DNA from: an uncultured Thermoleophilia bacterium
GTDB lineage: Bacteria > Actinomycetota > Thermoleophilia > UBA2241
Length of the DNA: 8,004 bases
Direction of reading: 5' to 3'
Assembly (NCBI GenBank): GCA_903921965.1
Contig: CAIXSE010000593.1
Location: forward strand, 1 to 8,004
The notes beneath the pieces were generated by a model that was given only the letters and a program-made list of their open reading frames with translations, was not told the origin of the DNA and ran no database searches. The translations under genes and the position numbers were made by a program. This document shows positions 1 through 5,733 of the stretch, one piece after another (positions within the stretch are counted from its first letter, which is position 1; each line of letters opens with the position of its first letter).

Positions 1-129
1 AGGCTGGACCGCGCCGAGGTCGAGGTGGCGGCGGCCGGCGAATTCGACCATATTGTGGTGAACGACGACGTTTCACGGGCCGCCGCAGAGGTGGCGGCCA
101 TCATCGCAGACAGACGAAAGGGAACCTGA
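1..129 (+). CDS. gmk: Guanylate kinase, C-terminal end (partial)
   Basis: This is the last 42 codons of a gene that begins before the window and ends at TGA 127-129. The visible residues include EFDHIVVNDDVSRAAAEV, which matches the end of bacterial guanylate kinases, where an aromatic/Asp pair and a (V/I)VNDD strand precede the final helix. Guanylate kinase phosphorylates GMP to GDP in the cytoplasm. The nucleotide-binding P-loop and GMP-binding parts lie outside the window, so the call rests on this tail and on the context: gmk immediately upstream of rpoZ and coaBC is a very common bacterial gene order. The rpoZ start lies one base after the stop, so the two are probably co-transcribed. 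Confidence 0.82.
   Translation, partial: RLDRAEVEVAAAGEFDHIVVNDDVSRAAAEVAAIIADRRKGT
117..123 (+). promoter_or_regulatory. Ribosome binding site supporting the TTG start of rpoZ
   Basis: AAAGGGA lies 7 nt before TTG 131, inside the last codons of gmk. This purine-rich site is the reason to accept a TTG start for rpoZ, since no ATG or GTG is available at the right place for the conserved N-terminus. Confidence 0.6.
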
Positions 130-130
130 C

Positions 131-370
131 TTGGACAAGCCCCGCATCGACGAGCTCCTCCCGCACGCCGACGGCTCCAGGTACGAGCTGGTCATGATCG
201 CCGCCAAGCGCGCGCGCCAGATCAACAGCTACTACCACAGCCTGGGCGAGAACACGATGGGCATCGAGGACCTCACGCCGCCGCTCATCAACACGCGCAG
301 CACGAACCTCCTCACCATCGCCTTCGAGGAGATCGTCGACAACAAGATCGAGCACACCTGCCCCGAGTGA
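131..370 (+). CDS. rpoZ: DNA-directed RNA polymerase omega subunit
   Basis: A 79-residue protein that starts at TTG and ends at TGA 368-370. Omega binds the beta' subunit and helps fold and assemble RNA polymerase. The family core is clear: residues 16-32 read SRYELVMIAAKRARQIN, the most conserved omega segment (RYxLVxxAAKRARQI), followed by the SYYHSLGE stretch, PPLIN and a final helix TNLLTIAFEEIVDNKIE. The length is normal for a short Gram-positive or actinobacterial omega. The gene begins 1 nt after gmk and ends 7 nt before coaBC, so it is very probably part of the same transcript. A weak TTG codon with a decent Shine-Dalgarno site could keep its translation modest, but this is inference. 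The family assignment is secure. Confidence 0.95.
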   Translation: MDKPRIDELLPHADGSRYELVMIAAKRARQINSYYHSLGENTMGIEDLTPPLINTRSTNLLTIAFEEIVDNKIEHTCPE

Positions 371-377
371 CGGCGGC

Positions 378-1595
378 GTGAGCGAGCGCGCCCAGAAGGC
401 GGCCGGAGGCGGCCGTGGCGTCCTCGTCGGGGTGACCGGCGGCATCGCCATCTACAAGGCGGTCGAGCTGGTCCGCGGGCTGGCGAAGGACGGCTTCGAG
501 CCGTTCGTCGTCACCACCGAGGCGGCCCGCCGCTTCGTCATGCCGCTGACGTTCGCCGCCGTGTCGCAGGCGCCCGTCCTCGACGACGACAGCGCCTGGC
601 AGGCCGGCGGCGGCTGGTTCCAGCACATCGAGGCGGCGCGCGCGGCGCGGGTCATGGTCGTCGCCCCGGCGACGGCCAACACCCTGGCCAAGATGGCCGC
701 CGGCCAGGCCGACAACCTGCTCACCGCGATCTACCTGGCCTTCCGCGGCCCGGTCATCGTGGCACCCACCATGAACTGGGCCATGAACGAGCACCCGGCC
801 ACGGTCGAGAACCTCCGGGTGCTCGCCGCGCGCGGGGTGGAGGTGCTGCCCACGGAGTCGGGAGAGCTGGCCTGCGGGGAGGAGGGCTCGGGCCGCATGG
901 CCTCGCCCGAGGCCATCCGCATGGCCGTGCATCGCGCCTTCGCGAGCACCGCCGCGGGCCCGCTCGCGGGGAAGAAGGTGGTCGTCACTTCCGGCGGTAC
1001 GCGGGAGCGCATCGACGCCGTGCGCTTCATCGGCAACCGCTCCAGCGGCAAGATGGGCCGGGCGGTGGCCGACGAGGCGTACCTGCGGGGCGCCCGCGTG
1101 GCGCTCGTGACGACCCAGCCTGCCGCCGGCGTCCCGTACGACGTCGTCCCGGTCGAGAGCGCCGACGACATGGCCGCGGCGGTCGGCAGGGAGCTGCAGG
1201 ACGCCGACGTGCTGGTCATGGCGGCCGCGGTCGCCGACTTCCGCCCGAAGGACGTCGACGACGGCAAGATCGCCCGCGGCGACCGTGAGACCCTCACTCT
1301 GGAGCTCGTGCGCACGGTCGACGTCCTTGCGGGCACGGCGCGCCCCGGCCTGTTCCGCGTCGGCTTCGCCGCCGAGGCCGGCCCGCAGCTCCAGCGCGCG
1401 CGAGAGAAGAAGGCCGCGAAGGGCGTCGACCTGCTGGTGTTCAACGACATCCTCGCGGAGGGCGTCGGCATCGGCGCCGACGAGAACGAGATCACCATCA
1501 TCGGGGCCGCCGGCGAGACGCACGTGCCGCGCACCAGCAAAGCCGTGTGCGCAGCCGCGATCGTCGACCACATCGAGGCGGGTCTTACGCGATGA
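378..1595 (+). CDS. coaBC: Bifunctional phosphopantothenoylcysteine decarboxylase / phosphopantothenate-cysteine ligase (CoaBC, Dfp)
   Basis: A 405-residue cytoplasmic enzyme that makes 4'-phosphopantetheine for coenzyme A: the CoaB half joins 4'-phosphopantothenate to cysteine and the flavin-dependent CoaC half decarboxylates the product. CoaC occupies about residues 13-190, with GVTGGIAIYK for FMN binding, WFQHI (His83, the expected catalytic His), APATANTLAKMAAGQADNLL, PTMN (Asn133) and the substrate-flap ACGEEGSGRM (Cys166). CoaB occupies about 197-400, with VTSGGTRERIDAVRFIGNRS (Asn220 region), SSGKMG, AAAVADFRP, Lys297 and the late LLVFNDI segment. The length is typical. The GTG start is the only one giving the full N-terminus; its Shine-Dalgarno site is weak. 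The stop overlaps the ATG of the next gene (ATGA), so translation is probably coupled. One oddity: the usual PxMNxxMW motif reads PTMNWAMN here, so the Trp is replaced. Confidence 0.97.
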   Translation: MSERAQKAAGGGRGVLVGVTGGIAIYKAVELVRGLAKDGFEPFVVTTEAARRFVMPLTFAAVSQAPVLDDDSAWQAGGGWFQHIEAARAARVMVVAPATANTLAKMAAGQADNLLTAIYLAFRGPVIVAPTMNWAMNEHPATVENLRVLAARGVEVLPTESGELACGEEGSGRMASPEAIRMAVHRAFASTAAGPLAGKKVVVTSGGTRERIDAVRFIGNRSSGKMGRAVADEAYLRGARVALVTTQPAAGVPYDVVPVESADDMAAAVGRELQDADVLVMAAAVADFRPKDVDDGKIARGDRETLTLELVRTVDVLAGTARPGLFRVGFAAEAGPQLQRAREKKAAKGVDLLVFNDILAEGVGIGADENEITIIGAAGETHVPRTSKAVCAAAIVDHIEAGLTR

Positions 1596-2152
1596 GCGAC
1601 GACACCCGCGACCGGGTCGTCGCCCTCCTTCAGGCTCGCGTCGACGGCGAGCACCTGCGCCGGCACATGCTGGCCACCGAGGCCATCATGCGCGCGCTCG
1701 CGGTGCGGCTCGGCGACGACCCTGGGCTCTGGGGCCTCGCCGGCCTGGCGCACGACCTGGACTCCGAAGAGACGGAGCACGACTTCGCCCGGCACGGTCT
1801 GGGGGCCGCGGAGGCCCTGCGCGACCTCGGGGCGCCCGAGGCGGCCGCGCACGCGGTGGCGGCCCACAACCCCGGCACCGGGGTCGAGGCCGCCGCCCCG
1901 ATCGACGTCGCGCTGATCGCCGCCGACCAGCTCAGCGGACTGATCACAGCCGCCGCCCTGGTCCGTCCCGAGAAGGACCTCGCCGGTGTGCAGGCCAAGT
2001 CCGTGCGCAAGCGCTACCGCGAGGGTGCCTTCGCGCGCGGCGTCGACCGCGAGTCGATCGCCCGCTGCACCGAGCTCGGCATCGAGCTCGACGACTTCAT
2101 GGCGCTGGGCCTCGAGGCGATGCAGGGCATCGCCCCCGAGCTCGGCCTCTGA
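1592..2152 (+). CDS. HD-superfamily hydrolase (COG2316-like)
   Basis: A 186-residue cytoplasmic protein. ATG 1592 was chosen because it forms an ATGA overlap with the coaBC stop; longer versions only add Arg-rich residues read out of frame from coaBC. The HD metal-binding pattern is visible: His25 (RRHMLATE), His54-Asp55 in GLAHDLDSE, His92 in AAHNP and Asp112 in IAADQLSG. The C-terminal part (KSVRKRYREGAFARGVDRE, then a LGIELDDFMALGLEAM helix) matches the small predicted HD hydrolases of COG2316. HD proteins hydrolyse phosphomono- or phosphodiesters, often of nucleotides; the substrate of this group is not established to my knowledge and cannot be read from the sequence. Its coupling to CoaBC suggests co-expression but does not prove a role in CoA metabolism. 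Family call is good, function open. Confidence 0.85.
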   Translation: MSDDTRDRVVALLQARVDGEHLRRHMLATEAIMRALAVRLGDDPGLWGLAGLAHDLDSEETEHDFARHGLGAAEALRDLGAPEAAAHAVAAHNPGTGVEAAAPIDVALIAADQLSGLITAAALVRPEKDLAGVQAKSVRKRYREGAFARGVDRESIARCTELGIELDDFMALGLEAMQGIAPELGL

Positions 2153-2159
2153 CGGTCCC

Positions 2160-2552
2160 GTGGACGCCTGCGTCCGGCGCGAGCCGGCCTTCGAGGACGA
2201 GAGCGAGGCCTACGACCTCTTCACCCGCGGGGTGGCCTTCCTGCGCGACAGGCACCCGGCCCAAGCCGCCATGCTCCTGCGGAAGGCCCTGGCGCTGGAG
2301 CCCGGCCGCAACTCCATCCGTGAGGGCCTCGGGCGGGCGGAGTTCGCGCTCGGCCGCCACGAGGAAGCCGCCTCGCTCTTCGAGGAGCTGCTGGCCGACT
2401 GCCCCGACAGCGACTACGCGCACTACGCCCTGGGCCGCTGCCTCCTCGAGCTCGGGCGTGACGGTGAGGCGCGGGCCCACCTGCGGCTGGCCCGCGCTCT
2501 GGCGCCGCACAGCGAGCTCTACCGCGAGGCGCTGGCGGGCGCCGGGGACTGA
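2160..2552 (+). CDS. Small tetratricopeptide-repeat (TPR) protein
   Basis: A 130-residue protein consisting almost wholly of TPR helices. Three repeats can be laid out: about residues 17-50 (AYDLFTRGVAFLRDRHPAQAAMLLRKALALEP), 51-84 (REGLGRAEFALGRHEEAASL) and 85-118 (AHYALGRCLLELGRDGEARA), with the expected G/A/P spacing. There is no signal peptide or membrane segment, so it is probably a cytoplasmic protein-interaction scaffold. Its partner is unknown. The GTG start at 2160, 7 nt after the HD gene stop, is the first sensible start in frame; further upstream the frame only gives a low-complexity shadow of the HD gene. It has no strong Shine-Dalgarno site, so translation may depend on read-through from the HD gene. 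It is the last gene of the apparent gmk-rpoZ-coaBC operon and ends 28 nt from the convergent htpX stop. Confidence 0.8.
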   Translation: MDACVRREPAFEDESEAYDLFTRGVAFLRDRHPAQAAMLLRKALALEPGRNSIREGLGRAEFALGRHEEAASLFEELLADCPDSDYAHYALGRCLLELGRDGEARAHLRLARALAPHSELYREALAGAGD

Positions 2553-2580
2553 AGCGCCCGGGTGCCGCCGGCGTCCCGCG

Positions 2581-3723
2581 TCAGCCGGGGACGACCGGCG
2601 GGGGCGGAGGAGCCGGATGCTCGCCGCCGGCCGGCCGCGGCGCCGTACCCGGCACGAGGGGCGGCGCCCAGGCCCGGGCCCCGCCGGGTCCCGTCTGCGG
2701 CGGCCACACCTGGGGGCCTCCCGGCTGTGCCGGCGGCGTCTGCGCCGCCGCGCCGCCGGCCGCGAACCCCTGCCGGCTGGGGGTGAGCGCATCGGGTGTG
2801 GCGTGCGCCATCTCGAGCAGCACGGCGATGCGCTGCTGGATGGGCGGGTGCGTGTCGAAGAGGCCGGTCGACTCCTTGAGCTTCTTGCCCTTCAGCGGGT
2901 TGGCGATGAACAGGTGCGCCGTGGCGCGGTTGGCGCTCTGCAGCGGGCGCGGGTCGGCGGCGATCTCGTTGAGGGCGCGCGCCAGGCCCAGCGGGTTGCG
3001 CGTGAGCTGCACCGCCGTGGCGTCGGCCAGGTACTCGCGGCGCCGCGAGATGGCGAACTGCACCATGTAGGCGGCCAGGGGCGCCAGGACCGCCAGGACG
3101 AGGGCCACGATCATGAAGATCATCTGGCCCTCGTTGCCGCCGCCGTCGCTGCCGCCGCGGCGGCGCCCCATGCCGCCCCAGAACGTCCAGCGCAGGAAGA
3201 AGTCGGCGATCAGCGCGACCATGCCCACGAGCACGCCGACGAGCATGGCGAAGCGGATGTCGTAGTTGCGCACGTGCGAGAGCTCGTGGGCGAGCACGCC
3301 CTGCAGCTCGTCGCGGTCGAGGCGCTGCAGCAGACCGCGGGTCACGGCGACCGCCGCGTGCCGCGGGTCGCGGCCGGTGGCGAACGCGTTCAGCGCCTGG
3401 TCCTCGATGACGTACACCGCCGGGGGCGTCGCCAGGCCGGCGGCGATGCTGACCTCCTCCACGACGTTGACCAGTTGCGGCTCGTCGTCGTGGCCCACGC
3501 GGTGGGCGCCGCTGACGGCCAGCACCATCTTGTCGCCGGTGTAGTAGCCGATCACGCTCCACAGGATGGCGGCGATACCGAACACGCCGAGCAGCCCGAC
3601 GCCTCCGTAGGTGCTCCCGACGAAGGCGTACCCGATGGCGAACCCGAGCACGGCCAGGATGCACACCACGAGCCCCATGAGCAGCCACGAGGCCCGCCGG
3701 TTGCGGGCGATCTGTTCGTACAT
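2581..3723 (-). CDS. htpX: HtpX-type M48 membrane zinc metalloprotease with a Pro/Gly/Ala-rich C-terminal tail
   Basis: A 380-residue integral membrane protease of the M48 family, which degrades damaged or misfolded membrane proteins. Hydrophobic segments lie at about residues 13-36, 40-60, 158-178 and 200-222. The zinc site is HELSH (His146, Glu147, His150) with the distal ligand Glu230 in RREYLADA. The ALNAFATGRDPRHAAVAVTRGL segment before HELSH and the late FDTHPPIQQRI motif (residues 289-299) are classic HtpX signatures. The ATG at 3723 lies 20 nt after the lemA stop and matches the normal MYEQI-type N-terminus. The open frame continues upstream, but only as an antisense-like shadow inside lemA. 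From about residue 311 the protein carries an extra 70 residues rich in Pro, Gly and Ala, probably disordered; most HtpX proteins stop soon after the THPP motif. It is expected to be co-transcribed with lemA. Confidence 0.95.
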   Translation of the reverse strand: MYEQIARNRRASWLLMGLVVCILAVLGFAIGYAFVGSTYGGVGLLGVFGIAAILWSVIGYYTGDKMVLAVSGAHRVGHDDEPQLVNVVEEVSIAAGLATPPAVYVIEDQALNAFATGRDPRHAAVAVTRGLLQRLDRDELQGVLAHELSHVRNYDIRFAMLVGVLVGMVALIADFFLRWTFWGGMGRRRGGSDGGGNEGQMIFMIVALVLAVLAPLAAYMVQFAISRRREYLADATAVQLTRNPLGLARALNEIAADPRPLQSANRATAHLFIANPLKGKKLKESTGLFDTHPPIQQRIAVLLEMAHATPDALTPSRQGFAAGGAAAQTPPAQPGGPQVWPPQTGPGGARAWAPPLVPGTAPRPAGGEHPAPPPPPVVPG

Positions 3724-3743
3724 GGCGTGGCGCTGCGCGCCGC

Positions 3744-4313
3744 TCAGCGCAGGTCGACCGTGGGCACTTCCCGGTCGCCGGCGGGAGCCTCGAAGAACTG
3801 GCGGGCGGTGAAGTTGAACATCCCCGCGATGATGTTGCTCGGGAACATCTGGATCTTGTTGTTGTAGGTGAGCACGCTGTCGTTGTAGAACTGCCGCGCG
3901 AAGGAGATCTTGTTCTCGGTCGCCGTGAGCTCCTCCTGGAGGCTGAGCACGTTCTGATTGGCCTTCAGGTCGGGGTAGTTCTCCACCACGGCGAAGAGCG
4001 ACTTGAGGGTGCCCGAGAGGATGTTCTCGGCCTCGGCCTGGGCCTGCGGTCCGGCGTTGCTCGCCTGGATCGCGGCCGCGCGGGCGTTGGTCACGTTGGT
4101 GAGCGTCTCCTGCTCGTAGGACATGTAGTCCTTCACGGCCTCGACCAGGTTGGGGATGAGGTCGTGCCGGCGCTTGAGCTGCACGTCGATCTGGCTCCAG
4201 GCGTTGTCGACCTGGTTGCGGCGTTTGACCAGGCTGTTGTACATGCCGGCCACGATGATCCCGAGGATCACCAGGATCACGAGGATGACGATGATGGCGA
4301 GGGTGACGCCCAC
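3744..4313 (-). CDS. lemA: LemA family membrane protein
   Basis: A 189-residue protein with one N-terminal membrane segment (about residues 4-24, [20 protein letters not shown]) and a long helical domain. The family signature is strong: [20 protein letters not shown], then [20 protein letters not shown], the [17 protein letters not shown] segment, [15 protein letters not shown], and [17 protein letters not shown] near the end. The biochemical role of LemA is unclear; it is very often encoded next to HtpX-type M48 proteases, as here. GTG 4313 is the start because a near-ideal AAAGGAG site sits 7 nt before it. The gene is divergent from the L,D-transpeptidase, with a 162-nt region between them, and probably heads a two-gene lemA-htpX operon. 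Confidence 0.96.
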   Translation of the reverse strand: MGVTLAIIVILVILVILGIIVAGMYNSLVKRRNQVDNAWSQIDVQLKRRHDLIPNLVEAVKDYMSYEQETLTNVTNARAAAIQASNAGPQAQAEAENILSGTLKSLFAVVENYPDLKANQNVLSLQEELTATENKISFARQFYNDSVLTYNNKIQMFPSNIIAGMFNFTARQFFEAPAGDREVPTVDLR

Positions 4314-4320
4314 GCGAGGT

Positions 4321-4327
4321 CTCCTTT
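4321..4327 (-). promoter_or_regulatory. Strong ribosome binding site of lemA
   Basis: Read on the minus strand this is AAAGGAG, 7 nt before the GTG start codon at 4313. It is one of the best Shine-Dalgarno matches in the window and fixes the GTG start. Confidence 0.8.
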
Positions 4328-4351
4328 CGTCGGCTGCTGCGCTCTGTCAGT

Positions 4352-4357
4352 ACTGTA
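4352..4357 (-). promoter_or_regulatory. Possible -10 element of the lemA-htpX promoter
   Basis: On the minus strand the sequence TACAGT fits the TAnnnT form of an actinobacterial -10 box. It lies in the divergent intergenic region and would start transcription about 30-35 nt before the lemA GTG. No convincing -35 hexamer is visible 16-18 nt further upstream (the bases there read near ATGCTG), so this is only a candidate. Confidence 0.3.
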
Positions 4358-4440
4358 TGCCACCGCGCGCCCCGCAGCATGCGCGGGACCACCGGGGAGC
4401 CGCCGTCAGCGACGCGCGCGCCCTGCCTCCGGGGGGGCGT

Positions 4441-4475
4441 TTGTCGGGGGTGGGACGCTCCTCTATCCTTGGGCC
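4441..4475 (+). promoter_or_regulatory. Putative promoter giving a leaderless L,D-transpeptidase mRNA
   Basis: TTGTCG (4441-4446, 4 of 6 matches to TTGACA) is followed after 17 nt by TATCCT (4464-4469, TAnnnT type). Six bases after the -10 box comes GTG 4476, exactly where transcription would be expected to begin. There is no Shine-Dalgarno sequence before that GTG. The arrangement TAnnnT - 6 nt - GTG is the known signature of leaderless transcripts in actinobacteria. The spacing is seen directly; the leaderless start is inferred. Confidence 0.6.
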
Positions 4476-5273
4476 GTGAACCTGCGCGCCCGCGACATCA
4501 TCCTCGCCGTCCTCGCCGTGGCCGTGGTCGCGGCCATCGGCATCGGCGGCTACCTGGCGGTCCGCGCCCGTGCGGCCGGAGACCGTCCCGTGCGCCAGGT
4601 GCTCGCCCCGGTCGACGTACCCACCGTCGCTCCGTCGGTCTCGGCCTCGCCCGAGCCGCAGTACGAGCGCTGGACCGTCGGCGTGGCCCGCCGGCCCGTG
4701 ACGGTCCGCACGAAGCCCGACGACGGCGCCCCTGTCTTGGTGAAGCTCGGCACCCGCACCGCGGCCGACTACCCCACGGTGCTGCTGGTCGACGACATCC
4801 GCGAGGCCGGAGGCGCGACCTGGTACAAGGTCTGGGTGCCGGTGCGGCCGAACGGCACCCGGGGCTGGGTGAAAGACGGCTACCTCGCCTTCTACACCAC
4901 GGCGTCCAAGATCGTCGTCGACCTCTCCGAGCGCACGCTCTCGGTGTACCGCCGCGGCCAGCTGCAGGACACCTGGCCGGTGGCCGTGGGCCGCCCCGGT
5001 CTCGCGACGCCCACCGGGGAGTTCTTCGTCACGCTGAAGCTGCGGCCGCCGGACCCGGGCGGGGCCTACGGTGTCCTGGCGCTCGGCACCAGCGCTTTCC
5101 AGCCGAAGCTCAAGGACTGGCCCGGCGGGGGCGTGGTGGGCATCCACGGCACCAACGAACCCGGCCTCGTCGGCCAGGCCATCAGCCACGGCTGCATCCG
5201 CATGAAGAACACGGCCATCGTCAAGGTGAGCAGGCTCGTGCCGACGGGGAGCGCGATCTTCATCCAGGAGTGA
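4476..5273 (+). CDS. Membrane-anchored L,D-transpeptidase (YkuD domain) with SH3-like domain
   Basis: A 265-residue envelope enzyme that cross-links peptidoglycan stem peptides (3-3 bridges) or attaches proteins to them. Residues 8-28 form a single hydrophobic N-terminal segment (ILAVLAVAVVAAIGIGGYLAV) after basic residues: an uncleaved anchor or signal peptide, with no lipobox Cys. A Pro/Ser-rich linker to about residue 62 leads to an SH3-like region (about 65-140; VTVRTKPDDGAPV, TWYKVWV, RGWVKDGYL). The YkuD catalytic domain is about 144-265: KIVVDLSERTLSVYRRGQL, AVGRPGLATPTGEFFV, HGTNEPGL (His224) and the catalytic SHGCIRM, with Cys240 the nucleophile and His238 and Arg242 conserved. GTG 4476 was chosen because the hydrophobic segment follows at once and a TAnnnT box sits 6 nt upstream; a longer frame upstream runs antisense through lemA and is not credible. 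It ends 27 nt before the convergent zinc-ribbon gene. Confidence 0.93.
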   Translation: MNLRARDIILAVLAVAVVAAIGIGGYLAVRARAAGDRPVRQVLAPVDVPTVAPSVSASPEPQYERWTVGVARRPVTVRTKPDDGAPVLVKLGTRTAADYPTVLLVDDIREAGGATWYKVWVPVRPNGTRGWVKDGYLAFYTTASKIVVDLSERTLSVYRRGQLQDTWPVAVGRPGLATPTGEFFVTLKLRPPDPGGAYGVLALGTSAFQPKLKDWPGGGVVGIHGTNEPGLVGQAISHGCIRMKNTAIVKVSRLVPTGSAIFIQE

Positions 5274-5300
5274 GCGAGGGCGGGCGGGGTCCGGGCGGCC

Positions 5301-5585
5301 TCACCAGTACTCGCCCTGGTGCAGCAGCATGTCGTGCGCCTTGCACTTGGGGCAGGTGTACGAGGACGACCGCTCCAGGAAGAACAGCTCGCTCCCGCAC
5401 ATCACGCACGGGAACTCGTCGACGTGGATGTCGGCGCCGGTCAGGTCGACCTCCACGATGATGCCGCACTCGACACAGTAGGCCGGCATGAAGCGCTGCC
5501 TGGGATCGTAGACGCTCACGCCCCAGCGCACGCGTTCCGCGCGGTAGCCGCACTCCCGGCACTCGAAGGTGGTGTACTCGCCCAT
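5301..5585 (-). CDS. Small protein with four CxxC knuckles (double zinc ribbon), function unknown
   Basis: A 94-residue protein with no membrane segment. Four CxxC pairs are seen: Cys9/12 (ECRECG), Cys37/40 (YCVECG), Cys60/63 (PCVMCG) and Cys78/81 (TCPKCK). They are spaced as two zinc ribbons, roughly residues 7-43 and 58-84, joined by an acidic linker (EVDLTGADIHVDEF). The Cys pairs are followed by Gly or Lys as in rubredoxin-like knuckles, which bind zinc structurally in nucleic-acid- or protein-binding modules. I do not recognise a named family. ATG 5585 is preferred over an in-frame GTG at 5612 because GGAGGA lies 7 nt before it. It is a single gene, convergent with the L,D-transpeptidase and divergent from rimP. 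The coding call is supported by the regular Cys pattern and the Shine-Dalgarno site; the function remains open. Confidence 0.82.
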   Translation of the reverse strand: MGEYTTFECRECGYRAERVRWGVSVYDPRQRFMPAYCVECGIIVEVDLTGADIHVDEFPCVMCGSELFFLERSSSYTCPKCKAHDMLLHQGEYW

Positions 5586-5592
5586 CGTCCTC

Positions 5593-5598
5593 TCCTCC
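5593..5598 (-). promoter_or_regulatory. Ribosome binding site of the zinc-ribbon gene
   Basis: On the minus strand GGAGGA is 7 nt before ATG 5585. It decides between that ATG and the longer GTG start at 5612, which would lie upstream of this site. Confidence 0.7.
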
Positions 5599-5657
5599 GC
5601 TCTCTGGGGCACCTATCGGCAGGGTCGGGGCCTCTGTTGAGCAGGTTTTGGGCTTCC

Positions 5658-5686
5658 TTGAACGGTGAAGGAGCGGGGTATATACT
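5658..5686 (+). promoter_or_regulatory. Housekeeping sigma promoter of the rimP-nusA-rnpM-infB operon
   Basis: TTGAAC (5658-5663) and TATACT (5681-5686) are separated by exactly 17 nt and match the sigma-70/SigA consensus at 4 of 6 and 5 of 6 positions. This is the best promoter in the window and stands out as an AT-rich island in a high-GC background. Transcription is expected to start at about 5692-5694, giving a leader of about 77 nt before rimP. Confidence 0.8.
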
Positions 5687-5691
5687 CCTTC
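5667..5691. repeat. Inverted repeat spanning the promoter -10 region (possible operator)
   Basis: GAAGGAG (5667-5673) and its perfect reverse complement CTCCTTC (5685-5691) flank an 11-nt spacer containing most of the -10 box. The second arm ends where transcription is expected to start, so the repeat would act in DNA rather than as an RNA hairpin. A further partial arm, TCCTT at 5655-5659, overlaps the -35 box. A dyad in this position could be bound by a repressor, but no regulator is identified and a chance match is possible. Confidence 0.45.
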
Positions 5692-5712
5692 GGCTGGAAA
5701 CACACCACGAGG

Positions 5713-5733
5713 CGACTCTTGCGCGAAAAGTCG
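5713..5733 (+). promoter_or_regulatory. Candidate antiterminator stem in the rimP leader
   Basis: CGACTCTT (5713-5720) can pair with AAAAGTCG (5726-5733) around a GCGCG loop, giving seven base pairs with one C-A mismatch. The downstream strand of this stem is the same segment that forms the left arm of the terminator-like hairpin at 5726-5750, so the two structures exclude each other. CGACTCTT also nearly repeats CGACTTTT (5743-5750), as expected if both compete for the same partner. The pairing is seen in the sequence; the regulatory role is inferred. Confidence 0.45.

Noticed and set aside
312..1867. Long open frames on the minus strand opposite coaBC and the HD gene
   Set aside because: No family motifs, high Arg/Ala/His content and no credible start; they are shadows of coaBC, whose motifs are unmistakable.
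2530..2585. Possible terminator between the TPR gene and htpX
   Set aside because: Only short GC-rich arms (GGGAC and GTCCC) can be paired across a long loop, and no T-run follows on either strand.
1285..3867. An 860-codon open frame on the plus strand running through coaBC, the HD and TPR genes and antisense to htpX and lemA
   Set aside because: Its translation is Arg/Pro/Ala-rich low-complexity sequence typical of off-frame reading at high GC, and every part is covered by a recognised gene in another frame or on the other strand.
3724..4392. N-terminal extension of HtpX through the lemA region in the same frame
   Set aside because: The extension is Arg/Gln/Pro-rich shadow of lemA; the ATG at 3723 gives the normal HtpX N-terminus and the first membrane segment.
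4421..4446. GC-rich CGCCC/GGGCG inverted repeat followed by TTTGTC before the transpeptidase
   Set aside because: It lies in a divergent intergenic region with no gene ending into it and overlaps the -35 box; short arms of this kind are common at this GC content.
4164..4475. N-terminal extension of the L,D-transpeptidase upstream of 4476
   Set aside because: It would run antisense through lemA and lacks a signal sequence at its start; the GTG at 4476 places the hydrophobic segment properly.
5586..5612. Nine-residue N-terminal extension of the zinc-ribbon protein from GTG 5612
   Set aside because: The good GGAGGA site lies within this stretch and points to ATG 5585.
5613..5650. Possible minus-strand promoter for the zinc-ribbon gene (TCAACA, 17 nt, GATAGG)
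   Set aside because: The match is 4 of 6 at -35 and only 3 of 6 at -10, too weak to list as a feature.
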